Below are positions 27,589 through 42,747 of a stretch of DNA of 64,000 bases, one piece after another. Numbering within the stretch: the stretch's first letter is position 1; each line of letters begins with the position of its first letter. The notes beneath the pieces are model-generated. The model was not told where the DNA came from. It did not search any database and saw only the letters and a list, made by a program, of their open reading frames with translations. Source of the DNA: Oscarella lobularis (Eukaryota; Porifera; Homoscleromorpha; Homosclerophorida; Oscarellidae); the NCBI RefSeq assembly GCF_947507565.1, contig NC_089175.1, positions 186,001 to 250,000 on the forward strand. Reading direction: 5' to 3'. The position numbers and the translations under genes were made by a program.

Positions 27589-29062
27589 TCATACGACAAA
27601 CACTTCCGTGTCTGACTCGATGAGAAGTTCCGCCTCGCCTCGACACGACTTACTCATTTGACGTCGATGACAAATCCGGGGTTTCTCCTTGGAGTCGCGA
27701 TCCTCTTCGCCGGAACTGCCCAGTCGGAGATGAGCGGCTTTGTGTCGAGCCAGTCGCTCCATGTCTCGCTTGAGAAAAAACTCTTGGACTTCTTCGAAAC
27801 ATATGGACAATTCCCGTCCAGGAATCTAATTAATTAAATATAATTTATTTATTTATTTATTTGATGTCTAACCTGAGAAGCCGTCTGAAGATTCAAACTG
27901 ACTGTCAGCCAATCAAATTCCGGTAGTTGCTTGCACTCAGTCATAAACAGAGCAAGAGCCAAAGTAGAAGCCTAAAAGCGACACGTGTTCATAAAAATTA
28001 ATTAAATAGTTTTTCTTTATTACCCTATACGTCAAAAATCGATAATCTTGAGCGCAGAATTGAAGTCGTCGAACAACGGCGCGAAGATGCTCCTCATGCG
28101 TTCGACCCGTTCCCTTCAGAAAGTCCGCCTTCAAGCACGCCATGTGAAACTATTAGACAACAAGGAGTTCTCACACAAAGGCCACGCCCCCGTTTTTCTC
28201 AACATACGACTTGAATGAAGTGAAGCGGAGTGATCGCGTTCACGTCGAAATTGAGTTTGTTCAGCACGATGCGCTCCATTCGGACGATATCGGGCGCCGA
28301 GAACTGGTAGTCGCATAGGCGCGCGATTTTTTTCGACGATAGCGCTTCCTACGCGCGTGGGAAAATCGACTACGCCCCCGCGACTCGACGAAAAAAACGC
28401 GTCTACCTTGCTTTCTTGCGTCGTTTTCGCCGCGATGTAGTAGCACGTGGCAGCGAGACACTTGAGGTATTTCGCTTTGACCTGAGAGAAAGAGGAATCG
28501 TTGCGAAAAGGCGCGTGAACGAGCGATTCTTACGCTGACGATGCCCAAGAAGCGATCTAAGAGAGAGATGGCGAGCATGAGCGATTGGGGTGTGCTGTCA
28601 AATCGGCCGGAGAGCCATGTGACGGTCGCGTCGCGAAAAAAGCCGAGGTTTTTGGTGCGATCGTAGGCCGACATCTGGGGAGAGAGAGAGCGCGAAGTAT
28701 GAGAGACTCGACGCGCGGCCCGGCAATATGACTGCGTTCGCGTCGACGAATGAGCGTACGCGATCGAACCGGGCGCGATTTCTATTGGCCGACGCGAAGC
28801 GAGGAGCCTAGGCTGCGACGTCACGTCGATATGAGCAACAAAGGGAGACGAAATTACGACGAGGACTTGTCGACGAAATTGCGACGACGACGACGACGAT
28901 TTGTCCTCCCCCGTCTCCCCTCGTTTCTATTGACTCGCGAGAGCGCGCGGCGCGGCGCCGATTACGTACAACGCTTCTCACCGTCGCTTTGAGATCGCGA
29001 TCGCGCGATAATTCTACTTTGTCGCACAGAGAGCCCAAGATATTTCGAATCTGTACGAACAT
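27589..29062 (-). CDS. Cyclin G/I-like
   Basis: Atypical cyclin; ATG at 29060-29062. Exon 1 encodes a short helix, then the cyclin box: ATVTWLSGRFDSTPQSLMLA, ISLLDRFLGIV, KYLKCLAATCYYIAAKTTQE, RLCDYQFSAPDIVRMERIVL and NFDVNAITPLHFIQ. The spacing and the sequence LLDRFL resemble cyclins G1/G2/I rather than A/B/D/E. The C-terminal part (STLALALFMTECK, GRELSICFEEVQEFF) continues the second cyclin fold and ends in a charged tail. Animal cyclin G proteins act in p53/PP2A-linked growth control; the exact subtype is not resolved here. Introns 45-90 bases. Confidence 0.78.
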
Positions 29063-29321
29063 CGCCTTGCGGTTCCTCCCGTTGTAGCGTCTGCAATCGA
29101 AGGCGCTCGTTTGTCTCCTAGGCGAACAAGTCTATGCAGGTTACCGTCAAGTTTGGCGCCGAGTTACAGTTGCAGATAATTCGATTAGGCTGACAAAATG
29201 CAGACGCGCGCGCGAGAGCGTGGGCGTAGATTTAAATAATTAACGAATCTATTAATTAAGCTGCTGTCATATCTTGCTTGGCTGGCGTCCTGCGGCACGT
29301 CAATAATTAAATAAATTAGAA

Positions 29322-30946
<1,625 letters not shown>

Positions 30947-31050
30947 CGCTGATCCGGGGACAACGCCCGTCGTTAGCGCACGCTTCCGAATCGCTCGCCC
31001 CTTTCAACGAGCCGCTTGCATCCCGTCGAATCGACGCAATCCGACGCGAA
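30947..31050. promoter_or_regulatory. Bidirectional promoter, SLC10A7 / RACK1
   Basis: Only 104 bases lie between the divergent start codons. No TATA box is seen. Confidence 0.5.
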
Positions 31051-32112
31051 ATGGACGATCAACTCAGGCTCGTCGGCTCCCTAAAAGGCCACAGCGACTG
31101 GGTGACGCAAATAGCGACGACTCCCCAAGTCCCAGACATGATTCTCTCGGCGTCACGCGACAAGTCAATCATCATGTGGAAGCTCCAACAGGACGACACG
31201 AGCTACGGCGTCCCGAAAAAGGCGCTACGCGGCCACAATCACTTCGTCTCCGACCTCGTCATCTCGTCGGACGGCCAATTCGCTCTCTCGAGTTCGTGGG
31301 ACTCGACGCTTCGCCTTTGGGACCTCCACGCGGGCCACACAACGCGACGCTTCGTCGGACACACGAAAGACGTCCTCAGCGTCGCCTTCTCGGCCGACAA
31401 TCGCCAAATCGTCTCGGGATCGCGCGATCGAACGATCAAACTCTGGAATACGCTCGGTCAAAACAAATATACGATTACGGTAAGGGAAGAGAAAATTTTG
31501 GGGTTCCCCGTATATAGTCTCGTTCTTTCTTATAGGAAGACGGCCACAGCGAGTGGGTCTCCTGCGTGAGATTCTCGCCGAATCAGTCGAATCCGATCAT
31601 CGTATCGAGCGGCTGGGACAAAGTCGTCAAAGTAAAAAAATAAATAATAAAATAATTTAAATATCTCATCCAACTTACTCACCCAGGTTTGGAATTTGAC
31701 CAATTGCAAACTCAAGACGAATCACCACGGCCATCGCGGTTACCTCAACGCCGTCGCCGTTTCTCCGGACGGTTCCCTTTGCGCGTCCGGCGGAAAAGAC
31801 GGCAACGCGATGCTGTGGGATCTCAACGAAGGCAAACACCTGTACACGCTCGACGGGGGCGGCAGCGAAATGCACGCGCTCACCTTCAGTCCCAATCGCT
31901 ATTGGCTATGCGCGGCGAGCGGCCCCGCGATCAAGATCTGGGATCTCGAAGGAAAGGTCATCGTCGACGAGTGCCGTCCTGACGTCATTGGGCCGTCGGG
32001 AAAGGTCCAGGTGAATTGTCTAAGTTTGGCGTGGTCGGCGAACGGGCAGACTCTTTTTGCTGGCTATTCTGATAATGTGATACGTGTGTGGCAAGTCGTT
32101 AGGGCGGTATGA
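31051..32112 (+). CDS. RACK1: Receptor for activated C kinase 1, ribosomal WD40 protein
   Basis: Seven-bladed WD40 protein of the 40S ribosomal subunit and a signalling scaffold. Three exons: 31051-31479, 31536-31631 and 31687-32112, giving 316 residues (human 317). Near-identical landmarks include [77 protein letters not shown] and [10 protein letters not shown]. Introns are 56 and 55 bases, both GT-AG. Codon choice is GC-rich, as expected for a highly expressed gene. Confidence 0.97.
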
Positions 32113-32204
32113 GTAGAGGGGTTGCGTGTTTTGTGAGTGTATGGGGAGCGGAGTCCTGATTCTGTCTCTCAGTGGGTGGGAAATACATTTTTTTCAAAAA
32201 AAAT

Positions 32205-33168
32205 TTACACCGTTTCCATGATAGCCGACATTTCCTTCATCTGTCTTGAAAAATTCTAGATGACGACGTGTAATCATTAGTACGTTGTGATGGTGATTTC
32301 CTTTACCTGAAATTCCGGTACTGTCAGTTCGAATGAGTGATTTTTGATTTTTCCTGACGCGTCTGCTATAGTCAGAATCATGGATACGTAGGGTGAGTTG
32401 AGGCTCTTGCAATTGCTTGAGCTCATTGCAACGCCTAGCTTCCATTTCATGTCGATCAACTGCCACCAGAAAGACATCAATCAGTTCAGTGTACCCAAAA
32501 CATTGACTTCTTACCTCTCCTACATTTAGAAGTTGTTTGATTGCATCTGAAGAGGAAACTTTCTTGCCCTGAAATGAAATTAGAATTATCAATATTTATA
32601 CTCTTGTAGCATCAACTCACCTCTTCTGCCCACAAATGCTTAATAACTGTTCGAGTTGTTTCCGAACAAGAGCTATTCTTCGCCAGATACGTGGCCAGTG
32701 CGTCTGGATTGACCTCTTTTTCGGCAGCCAATCTAGATGATCAATTCTACTCGAAAATCGTCTCTCAAGCCACTTGTCTTTTCTACCGGTAAACAAACGT
32801 TAGGGCGTTGACTGCGTTTTGAATGCTTTCCCTCGTCTCCTCGATACCATTCCCTTCGAGTCTCTAGGTATCTCAAAATGAAGCGATGGCACGTGCTGAC
32901 GAATTTCGCTCACTTTTCTCAGTCTAGTGATGTCCACGGCTCCGATTTTGCATTGCAGAAAGGCCAATACGTCCTGGCACTGCAGAATTGGATTAGAAAA
33001 CGATCGCAAAGCGAGAAAACGCCTCACCATTTCGGCGAGAAAGTCTTGCGGCAGCGAATTGAGCACCAAAGCAGCTACATCAAATCCTAAACAACTCTCT
33101 CGCTTGTCGCATAATGCATCAAGCCTTCCGACGCCGTTTTTACCTCGAGGAAGGCTCCCTAACGCCAT
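32205..33168 (-). CDS. COMMD6: COMM domain-containing protein 6 (full-length form)
   Basis: Subunit of the COMMD/CCC endosomal sorting complex. ATG at 33166-33168; exons give an N-terminal helical domain (FDVAALVLNSLPQDFLAEM, CQDVLAFLQCKIGAVDITR) and then the COMM domain: LIDMKWKLGVAMSSSNC, SPYVSMILTIADASGK, and LTVPEFQ joined across the last intron to NFSRQMKEMSAIMETV. The COMM domain is closest to COMMD6. Human COMMD6 lacks most of the N-terminal domain, whereas this gene keeps it. Convergent with RACK1, 92 bases apart. Confidence 0.88.
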
Positions 33169-33294
33169 TTTTCCTTCTGGGCACGCTCACTGGCTCAATA
33201 GCCCCGCCTACATTCATTAGAACAAATACAAATTACACCACAGAAAAAAAACCAGCGAAGAAAGCAGCAAATTGCAAGCTTGCTTGCAAATGTC

Positions 33295-36200
33295 TTACGA
33301 GCAATTTTTGAGAGGAGTGGGCATCCCTGTAAGTGTCACGTTGCCCTCGAGAACGTTTGATGGGGCTGACGTCTTTTGATAAGGTTGCTGTCCTCCAACA
33401 AAGATGTCTATCACTGTTGGTTCAATTGTCCATTCTGTTGTCCAAACTGCCATCTGTTGTGGAGTCACTGTGAAGTTGACCTGAAAAACGTAACGTTCGA
33501 AATAGATACACTATAAATTAAATAAATTTTTTACCTCCTTTCTCCCCTCTGAACCAATAGATACCCTTTCAAAGCCTACAAGCTGCATACGAGGCGCTGG
33601 AATTGATTCATTTGCCCAGTGAATGTAGACTTGAACCACCTTGTATATAAAACAATTCTAATTAATTAAATACTTTCATTCAATACTAATCACCTCATCT
33701 CCTTCTTTGTCACCAACGTTCTCAACCACCACCGAAACGGAAATATTGCTGCATATCTTTGCCTCGGCAGGAGTCACAATGAGTTGAGAATAGGCAAACT
33801 GAGTGTATGACCTGAGTGAAAAAGAATGAGCCAATGACGTTTTTGATAAAATTGTATTGACTTACAATCCATATCCAAATGGGTACAAAGGTACTCCTTC
33901 AAAGTATCGATATGTTCGATTAATCATTGTGTAATTAACGATGTCTGGAACCTTGAATATTACAAATAGTGCCGAATAAATACAGAAGTGTCATGTAATA
34001 TCGTACCTGATTCAAAGACATTGGCCACGTGGCCGGAAGACGTCCTGCAGGATTGACGTATCCAAGAAAAACGTCAGACAAAGCTGTACCGGCTTCCTAA
34101 ACTTTATGAATCTAGACCACACGTGCACTAGGTAAATGCTACAAATTGCCGTCACCTGCGCTGGAAGGAAACACTCAATAATGGCATCTACGTTATCTTT
34201 TGCCCACGAAATGTTGAGAGGACCTGCGTTGAATAGAAGCAACACAACCGGTTTTCCTGAATCCCAAAAATGTCAGAGCTCAACAACTAATTCTATCATT
34301 CAATAGATGCCTTTGGCGGCTGCATGAGCATCCATCAGTAATTGAGCCTGATGACCAGGGAGTTCAATATCTGAGCGATCATGACCTTCTTTCTCTAGAA
34401 CACTGCCTAAATGGAAGGAGATAACGAAAGGTTATAAATAAAATGCAACACACAGCTTTACCTGTTCCCAAGCAGACAACTACCACATCAGAACCGTTGA
34501 CTGTATCCATAACAGATTTAGCATCATAGGCACTAAATTTTAACTACGTATGTAGAGGAAGTTAAGACATAGACAAAACATATACGTGCATGCTGATGAA
34601 TCGTTGCAGCCTGGTGCATAGAGAACGTGCTGTGCTATTGAAGACTGACTGAGTCCCATTAGGGGAGTAGTAATGTAGTCCTCCTAGCGAATGTAAAATA
34701 TTAGAAGCAAGCAGAAGATCATTAGACTTGCCATCATCGTTGGAGAATAGTCTCCAAATAGCAAAGACGTGCTGTTCGCAAAAGGACCAATAACCTAATT
34801 GTAGTATACATGTATTTTGTACAAAGTCTCAATGTTCCAAATCTCACCGCCATCTGATAAAGTGAATGTTCTCCAAACGGCAAGACGTTTTTGTCATTTT
34901 TCAGTAACACAAACGACTTCCCAGCAGCGACACGAGCCACATCTCGGTGCTCCCTGCTTTGAATAATAGATACGTCTAGCCTAGTGTAAAACGGTAACCC
35001 AAGAAAAAAAAGACATTTATATAAAACTATTACTTCCTATACGGATTCATTTCAGGCGGATCAAATTCTCCCAAAACCATACGCGTCATAAAAAGACGAC
35101 TAGCACAGTCGCGCAGAGTAGACTCATTCACCAATTTCTGCATATAGTCACTAATGAAGAATTTTAACTGTATAGCAGTTCAGTAGAAAACCTGATTATA
35201 GGCGTCCTCCAAGTGAGAAAAAATGATGTCTTGCCCGGGAGGACCATCTTCCAAACAGGTACCAGCATTGATAGCAACTGCTGCCGTGTGAACTGGATCG
35301 TGAGTATAGTTGTGCCTTTTCATTATGTTCTCTAGTGATAGAAACACGCTGGTAAAATTACACTGTAAAATTATTAAATCCTACCCAAGGCGCCATCGTC
35401 ACTCACAACATAACCTAAACATTGAAGTCAGACGCTAAACGTGCCAGTGTGAGAGTTGGTCACCTTTGAAACCCCATTCTTCTCGAAGAATGTCTGTAAG
35501 AAGTTTTGAATTAGCACAAGCTGGAGTCCCTTGAATGCTATATATAATAAAATAAAATTGTACGTCATAAACTAGTAAGTTAATTAATTAACCTGTTGTA
35601 GCTACACATGAGACTGTAGGTGCCGGCAGCAACACATGCTTCAAACTGAGGCAAAAACGTCATCCTCCAGTCTCGATCAGAAACCTGTAAGTGCTATTTA
35701 GAAGGCGCCTTTCTGATTTCATCAACTAGCCACTTGCAGTTGAATCAAAGCTGAATCTCGACACGGGAATATTTTCCGGACCCCCGTGCACGTCAAAATG
35801 CTTGCAGCCAGCATTGGCACGCACATAACGAGGATGATCTAAAAAAAACCGTAGAATGCCTTGATGACGTTTTTTCCGTTTTACCTCCTTGCAATCCCCG
35901 GACGAAAGCGTCGGCCAATTGACCAGACAAATAGGGACACTCTCCAAACGTCTCCTGATTTCGACCCCAGCGTGGATCGCGCATAATATTCACAACAGGA
36001 CTCCTAATAAATAAATAAATAAGTCGTTTATCTAGCCTATGCCTCGTAGGTACCAGCAACTCAAGCCAGTATGAAAAGAATAGTCTCCGAGTGCTGTGGC
36101 ATTATTGTTCTAGACACGTGAGAACATTGGTTATAATTATTGACCAGACAAATAGTTCTCACTTTGGCTCTGACTTCTTCAGACGTAACTTTAGAGACTT

Positions 36201-36682
36201 GATACACAAGATCATAATCAAAAGTTGCAGCCTTGACGTCAGCAATAAATTATAAGTAGAATTGCAATTGCAATGCAGCAGACCATTCCAAGAGCTTGAG
36301 GAAAAGACGTTGCTCGACCGGCTTTTACGTCCCCACTCAAGCATTCAGTCCCGAATTGATACGGTTTTATTCCCAGTCTTTCTATGGCTGGTGTTGGACC
36401 TGAAAAGGGGTGACTATTTGCAACGACGTCTCGTTCTAATGTACTGTTTGTCCATGCGCCTCCGTGAGACATTTGTCCTACGATTTCGGAAATGCTAAGT
36501 CGTCCTACCAAGTCCTGAAAAGAGTTAGGCCTAGATTGTCTTGCAAGACGCTCAAGCTGGATTCCTACCGCTACGCGATCTTCGAAAGGCAGAGAAGGGT
36601 CGCGAAAAGGATAGTCAGCCTCGGAAACGCCAACAATCGCAAGGTAAATAACAAAGAAAGCAGCCACCACCATTGTTCCCAT
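33295..36682 (-). CDS. Secreted GH3 beta-xylosidase/beta-glucosidase-like, copy 1
   Basis: Secreted glycoside hydrolase. ATG at 36680-36682 with signal peptide ([18 protein letters not shown]). The GH3 N-terminal domain includes [43 protein letters not shown], the KHF motif ([13 protein letters not shown]) and the nucleophile region [11 protein letters not shown] (near 35400). The GH3 C-terminal domain has [19 protein letters not shown] and [18 protein letters not shown]. The FN3-like tail has [13 protein letters not shown], ending MPTPLKNCS. The motif set is that of plant/bacterial beta-D-xylosidase (BXL) GH3 enzymes. More than ten small exons. The substrate is unproven; arabinoxylan- or glucan-type oligosaccharides are likely. 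Confidence 0.88.
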
Positions 36683-36744
36683 TCAAACCTGAGCTCCCGT
36701 ACCAGAGCTATAAATAAATACCGTACTAGATACGTCGCGTGGCT

Positions 36745-36767
36745 CACGGATACTTCTAGTATCCGTG
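36745..36767. repeat. Short perfect inverted repeat
   Basis: CACGGATAC and its complement GTATCCGTG flank a 5-base loop, within a wider near-palindrome, just upstream of GH3 copy 1. Confidence 0.55.
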
Positions 36768-36849
36768 CGTGGCTGCATCTAGTCCATAAAAAAAGTAGTA
36801 AAAAACGCAGAAAAAAAGAAACTGACAAACAGCAATGCAATACTTGAAA

Positions 36850-39800
36850 TTAGTGAAATTCTTCGTGGCAATCACTTAGAGGTGTTGGCTCTCCAGTGAG
36901 TGTCACGTTGCCCTCAAGAACGTTCGATGGAGCCATGGTCATTTGATGAGGTTGCTGCCCACCAACAAAGATGTTGATGACTGTTGGCTCGACAGTCCAT
37001 TCCGTTGTCCAAACTGCCATCTGTCGTGGAGTCACTGTAAAGTTGACCTGCAATTTCAAATAGATATACTATTTATTAGTAAAGTGTTTTTTTTACTTTC
37101 TTCCGCCCTTCTGAGCCAATAGATACCCTTTCAAAGCCTACAAGTTGCATACGAGGCGCTGGAATTGATTCATTTGCCCAGTGAATGTAGACTTGAACCA
37201 CCTTATATACAATACGACTTTATTTTAAATACTTTCATTCAATACTAATCACCTCATCTCCTTCTTTGTCACCGACGTTCTCAACCACCACCGAAACAGA
37301 AATATCGCTGCATATTTTTGCTTCGGAAGGAGTTACAATGAGTTGAGAGTACGCAAATTGAGTGTATGACCTGAGTGAAAAAGAATGAGCGAATGAAGTT
37401 TGATAAAATCGTATTGATTTACAGTCCATATCCGAATGGATACAAAGGAACTCCTTCAAAGTATCGATATGTTCGATTAATCATTGTGTAATTAACGATG
37501 TCTGGAACCTTGTGAATTCCGTTGCAAGTCACTGAATACAGACAGAGAGGTCATTTGCTCAGTGTACCTGATCCAAAGACATTGGCCAAGTGGCTGGAAG
37601 ACGTCCTGCGGGATTGACGTATCCAAGGAAAAGGTCAGACAACGCACTTCCTGCTGCCTAAAGTTTGGCAAAGTTAGACACGTACATAGGATGGCAACAG
37701 ATATCTCACTTGAGCCGGAAAGAAACACTCAATAATGACATCCACATTGTCTTTTGCCCATGAGATGTTGAGAGGTCCTGCATTAAACAGAAGCAAAACA
37801 ACCGGCTTTCCTAACACAAAATTAATTTTTAAAACAAATTCGTCAGATTAGATGCCTTTTGCAGTCTCATAAGCATCCATCAGTAGCTGAGCCTGATGAC
37901 CAGGAAGTTCGATGTCAGAACGATCGTGACCTTCTCTTTCCAAATCACGTCCTAAGCAGAAGCACGTAAACAAGGGCTATCTAATACTGAGTAACGTTGT
38001 CACCTGTTCCTAAGCAGACAACAATTACGTTAGAACCGTTTATTGCCTTCTTGACTGAATCAGCATCGTAGGTGCTGCCAAATAAATTATCTGCTAGTTC
38101 ATATATAGAAGGAAATACATGTATATATACTCGCATGCGGAGTCGTTGCAGCCTGATGCGTAGAGAACGCTTCGCGCAATCATTGAATAGGTGAGTCCCG
38201 CTAGTGGAGTAGTAACAAAATTCTCCTAGTAGAAGAAAAATTTTTTGACGTCAAAAACGGTAGAAACAACTTGCCATTATTGTTGGAGAATAGTCTCCGA
38301 ATAGAAGACGCGAGTCGTTTGCAAAAGGACCCAGAATCTAAAAACATTGAGTGCCCGCATTTTTCGGTTCACTTAATCTATTTTTACCGTCATCTGATCA
38401 AGAGAATGCTCTCGAAGTGGCAGAACATTTTTCTCATTTTTCAGCAACACGAACGACTTTCCAGCGGCAAAACGAGCCAAATCTTGGTGCTCTCTGCTTT
38501 GAATGATAGACACATCTAGCCTAATAAAAAAGATAACTAGAAAAGAGAAGTATTATATATATAACCTCTTACTTGCTATACGGATTCATCTCCAGTGGAT
38601 CAAACTCTCCCAGAACCATTCGAGTCATAAACAGACGACTAGCACAGTCGCGCAGAGTAGACTCGTTCACCAATTTCTGCACAAGAGCCACTACAATAAA
38701 ATACTTTTTATACATATAGGAAATAACCTGATTATAGGCTTCTTCCAGGTGAGAAAACGTCGTGTCTCCGCCGTTACCGTCCTCCAAACAGGTACCCGCG
38801 TTGACAGCTGCCGCTGCTGTGTGAACTGGGTCTTGAGTATAGTTGTGCTGTGTCATTATGTTCTCTAGAGAGAAAGAGCGTGGAAAGGGGAGTCTGTGCA
38901 AACTGCTTCAAGCTCACCCAAGGCACCCTGATCACTAACAACATAACCTAAAATTCTATACGTCCAATTGATTGGGTATATCAGTATGTGAAAATTTACC
39001 CTCAAAATGCCATTCGTTTCTAAGAATTTCGGTGAGGAGTTTTGAATTAGCACAAGCCGGAACCCCTTGTATGCTATTAGAATTTCTATTAATAATATAC
39101 TACGTTAAATCAATAAAATTGACCTGTTAAAGCTACACATGAGACTGTAGCTTCCAGCCATAACACATGCCTCAAATTGGGGCAAAAACGTCATTCTCCA
39201 ATCTCGATCAGAAACCTGCCAAGTAGACAATTTTATAAAAGATATTCCCTGACTTCAATCGTCTCACTTTTGAATCAAAGCTAAACCTGGACACAGGCAC
39301 ATCTTCCGGGCCCCCGTGCACGTCAAAATGCTTGCAACCAGCATTAGCACGCACATAACGATGATCATCTAAAACAACCACGTGCTTCTCATCATAAGAC
39401 TTATGTACTAAAACACGCACCTCCTTGCAGTCCTCTGACAAAAGCGTCGGCCATTTGACCGGACAAATAGGGACACTCTCCAAACGTCTCCTGGTTTCGA
39501 CCCCAGCGTGGATCACGCATAATGTTTACAACAGGACTCCTAAAAGAGAAATGAGTCTCTACTCTATCCAGGAGGGTATACGTACCAGCAACTCAAGCCA
39601 GTATGAAAGGAATAGTCGCCAAGTGCAGTGGCATTATTGTTCTATAAGAAAATGAATAATCTAATGTGAATAATGCTGATATTCTTACCTTTGCTCTGAC
39701 TTCTTTTGACGTAGCTTCAGTAACGCGATAGACAAGATCGTAGTCAAAACTTGCAGCCTTGATGATACAGTTACCGGTATAAAGAGACTACGTAAACATG

Positions 39801-40208
39801 TATCTCATACCATTCCAAGAGCCTGAGGAAAGGACGTTGCAGCACCGGCTCCCACGTCTCCACTCAAGCACTCAGTTCCAAACTGATACGGCTTGATTCC
39901 CAATCTTTCTATGGCTGGAGTAGGACCTGTGATGACAAGTGGGCGTCACCACAACATCTACGAGTACAGGTTCCTCTTTCTGACTTACTATTCTTCCGTG
40001 CGCCCCCGTGGGACATCTGTCCTGCAATTTCGGAGATGTTGAGTCGTCCGACCAAGTCCTGGAGGCGCAATGATCTTCTAGAGAGAGATGCTCAGCCTGC
40101 CACGGTTACCGCAACGCGAGCTTCGAAAGAGAGCGACGTGTTGCGAAAAGGATAGTCGTCTGCCGTGCAAACAACGACAAGGAAAACGATAGCGAGTGCA
40201 GAAAGCAT
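36850..40208 (-). CDS. Secreted GH3 beta-xylosidase/beta-glucosidase-like, copy 2
   Basis: Tandem paralogue of the preceding gene with the same exon plan. ATG at 40206-40208 opens a signal peptide ([18 protein letters not shown]). Catalytic landmarks are kept: [13 protein letters not shown] (near 39515), [20 protein letters not shown] (near 39300-39350), nucleophile region [11 protein letters not shown] (near 38930), and FN3-like tail [13 protein letters not shown]. It ends [16 protein letters not shown]. Parts of introns are also conserved with copy 1, so the duplication is recent. Its first exons lie in a larger duplicated block with kinase A1 (see 47516-47830 and 48025-50324). Confidence 0.88.
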
Positions 40209-40399
40209 AGAAACAGCCGAAATTCCAAAATACTGCACGGCGAATAGCGCACTATAGTTAAATTTTATTAGTGCTCATAAAAATTCACGGTAATTACGCC
40301 GAAACGAAGATGACATCATGCATTTTATCACGTGGCACAATCACAAACAAATAAATAATTAGTCAGACTTAAATTATTACAGTTAGACACTCAAGATTA

Positions 40400-42502
40400 T
40401 TACAGAAATTTTGGCTTTCTCATCTTTGATAGAACTTCGTCCATTGATGGTCTTTCGCGCCTGTCCATGGCAGAGCATAGTTTGGCAAGTTCCAGTAGAT
40501 GTCCAGGCAAGTTCTTGCACCATTCAATCCGTGGATCAATCATAGCCTCGGTATACCCCTCTTTTTCCGCATCCTTCATATAAGTAATCTAGAAACAGAT
40601 TCATAAAACTACAGTAATCATTCCTAGTTTTTCTACTAAGTCCATCTTCTTGGCATAACTGTATGGAGGCAACCCAGTGACAATCTCATAAAACACCTAA
40701 GCCACAACAAACACTGTGAGCCAACCAATTCCGTAAAAATAAAATATTAATTCGTTACCATTCCCAATGCGTACACGTCAACTTTCTTTGACAGGATTCC
40801 CAAAAAGGCCTCGGGTGGCATGTATGATCGCGATCCAACCATCACGGTTGTAGAGACGTACGATTTGTCACAATCCCAGAATGTTGACAGACCAAAGTCA
40901 GCCAATTTCACCGTCACTCTCTCGACGTCGTCGTTTTTTAGCAAAATATTAGCTCTACAAAGGAAAGATTAATATGTAAAAATATATAAAAAATTTCTAA
41001 TTACGTTTTGACGTCACGATGTATAATTCCGATGCCGTGTAAATAGTTTAGCGCATCCGAAAGATCTTGTACAATAAACAAACGATCTTTCCAGCGCGGA
41101 GGATTCGGATTATTCTAAATACAAAACGTATAGTTAGAAGACACGAACTACCATATTGTTCTACCAAGCATTCTGACCTTTGATAAAGCTTCCCTTAGAG
41201 TTCCTCCCCTGATCAGTTCATAGGCCATACATAGTTCTGGACCGTCGATGCAGTAGGCAATAACAGATATAATGTTGGGATGTTGGCATCTAAAATGAAT
41301 TGAAAAGATCTTGCTACAAATAAAATAATATACTATTTGCCTGGACAAAGCTTTCATTTCAGAAGAAAACTGCCTTCTTGTTAGTCTCACTGTTGATGGT
41401 CTGTCATTCTTCGGCTAATAGTTCATTATAATATTTAATTATTAATATGTATCTGTTTCTACTATTACCGGTTTATATCTTTTTACTGCCACCGCTACGT
41501 CTTTCCCGCGCAAATTGAGGTCGCCAAGATACACTTTTCCAAAGCTGCCAGACCCCAGTAAGCGCTTGTTGTCTTCATCAAAGTCACTTGTTGCCTGCTT
41601 CATGTCATCATAGCCTAATAGTTTCACACCCAAGTCATCTATGTCGTCCACATCATCCGTCTCAAGAGAACGATCTTCACTTGATCTTGATGAAGTTGGC
41701 AACTCAAGGTAATCTCGATGAGGAAAAGATCCTCTATTATTATCAGAATCTGAAGAGCGTTTTTGCGGTCCAAATTCCGTTCGTCGTTGATGATTATCGT
41801 TAGAATTGTTTTTATCTCCTGAGTCAGAATTGTCTCCATTACTATCATCTCCACCATCTCCACCTGCTCCAGCCACACAGTTCCCCCTAATTCACATAAA
41901 AACTGTCCTCAAGAAAAACCAACACGACAACTTGCTCTAACTAAAACATACCAAGTTTTATTGCCAGGCGTCTGTAAGTCAGCTGAGGTCATTTCGCAAT
42001 TTCTTTCAACCACATTGACCCTTTCAGTGGTACCCTGAACGCTGTCAATCTCAGATGTTCTTTTCGGATTACTCGCAGAAGTGTAAAATAAATGCTGGGT
42101 CCTATCTTTTCGAGCTTGTAACGTTCTACTTTCCCTTTCAAAGCGTTGCTTTTCTACGTGCTCGTTCTCATCAGCACCGTTTACTTTTGACAATTCAAAG
42201 CTGTCCCGCTTTTGAAGCTTGAGAACACTGGTGACATTCAAATTTGTCGGCACTTCTCTGCTTTCAAGTTTCAACCCGATAACTTGACTCAGAGAGCTCC
42301 AATGCGAAGGAACAGGCGCGATGCGAAGACCGTCTTTTTCAGAGAATCGGTCAGAGCTCACCCTCTTGGCCCTGTTCAAAAAAACCGCCAAAGCTGTAAA
42401 GACCAATATTGCCAAGCAGATCAGAATGCCGATCAGACTGAGAACGATAATCGGCAGCCCAATTCTCTGATTTGGGCTACTACATCGTCTAAAGTTTTGC
42501 AT
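40400..42502 (-). CDS. Receptor-like IRAK/Pelle-type kinase A1
   Basis: Ser/Thr-type kinase of the tyrosine-kinase-like group with one TM helix (IVLSLIGILICLAILVFTAL, near 42390-42460). ATG 42500-42502 is the first in frame; a short extra upstream exon is possible. A cytoplasmic linker with an Asp/Asn-rich stretch is followed by the kinase signature: YDDMKQATSDF, glycine loop LLGSGSFGKVYLG, lysine AVAVKRYKP, HRDVKTANILL (near 41010-40940), KLADFGLSTF, YMPPEA, and terminal RERPSMDEVLSKM before stop 40400-40402. All catalytic residues are present. The ELxxATxxF-type lead-in is that of animal IRAK/Pelle and plant receptor-like kinases; no death domain is seen. Nearly identical to A2. Confidence 0.8.
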
Positions 42503-42747
42503 CCTAACAAAAGAGCACCAGGTTCCTTAGAGAGAAGTTCGCCGACGTAGCATGCTCACCATTGCCTCGAAGGTGCCATGGGGCGAGGAGTAGATGCGCA
42601 GAACAACCTGGCTCACGTGCAATAGAGGAGGGATAGAAAACTCTCCTCCAATTCTGTAGCTTTGTTGGTACACAAACAAATTTTCTATGTAGAACCACGA
42701 TACAGTATGCCAACAACATTCGAATGAGTTAACCAAAAATTTGAGCT

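Noticed and set aside
28261-28824. 187-residue minus-strand frame overlapping the cyclin exons
   Set aside because: It reads through introns in a different frame from the cyclin box; Arg/Ser-rich with no domain.
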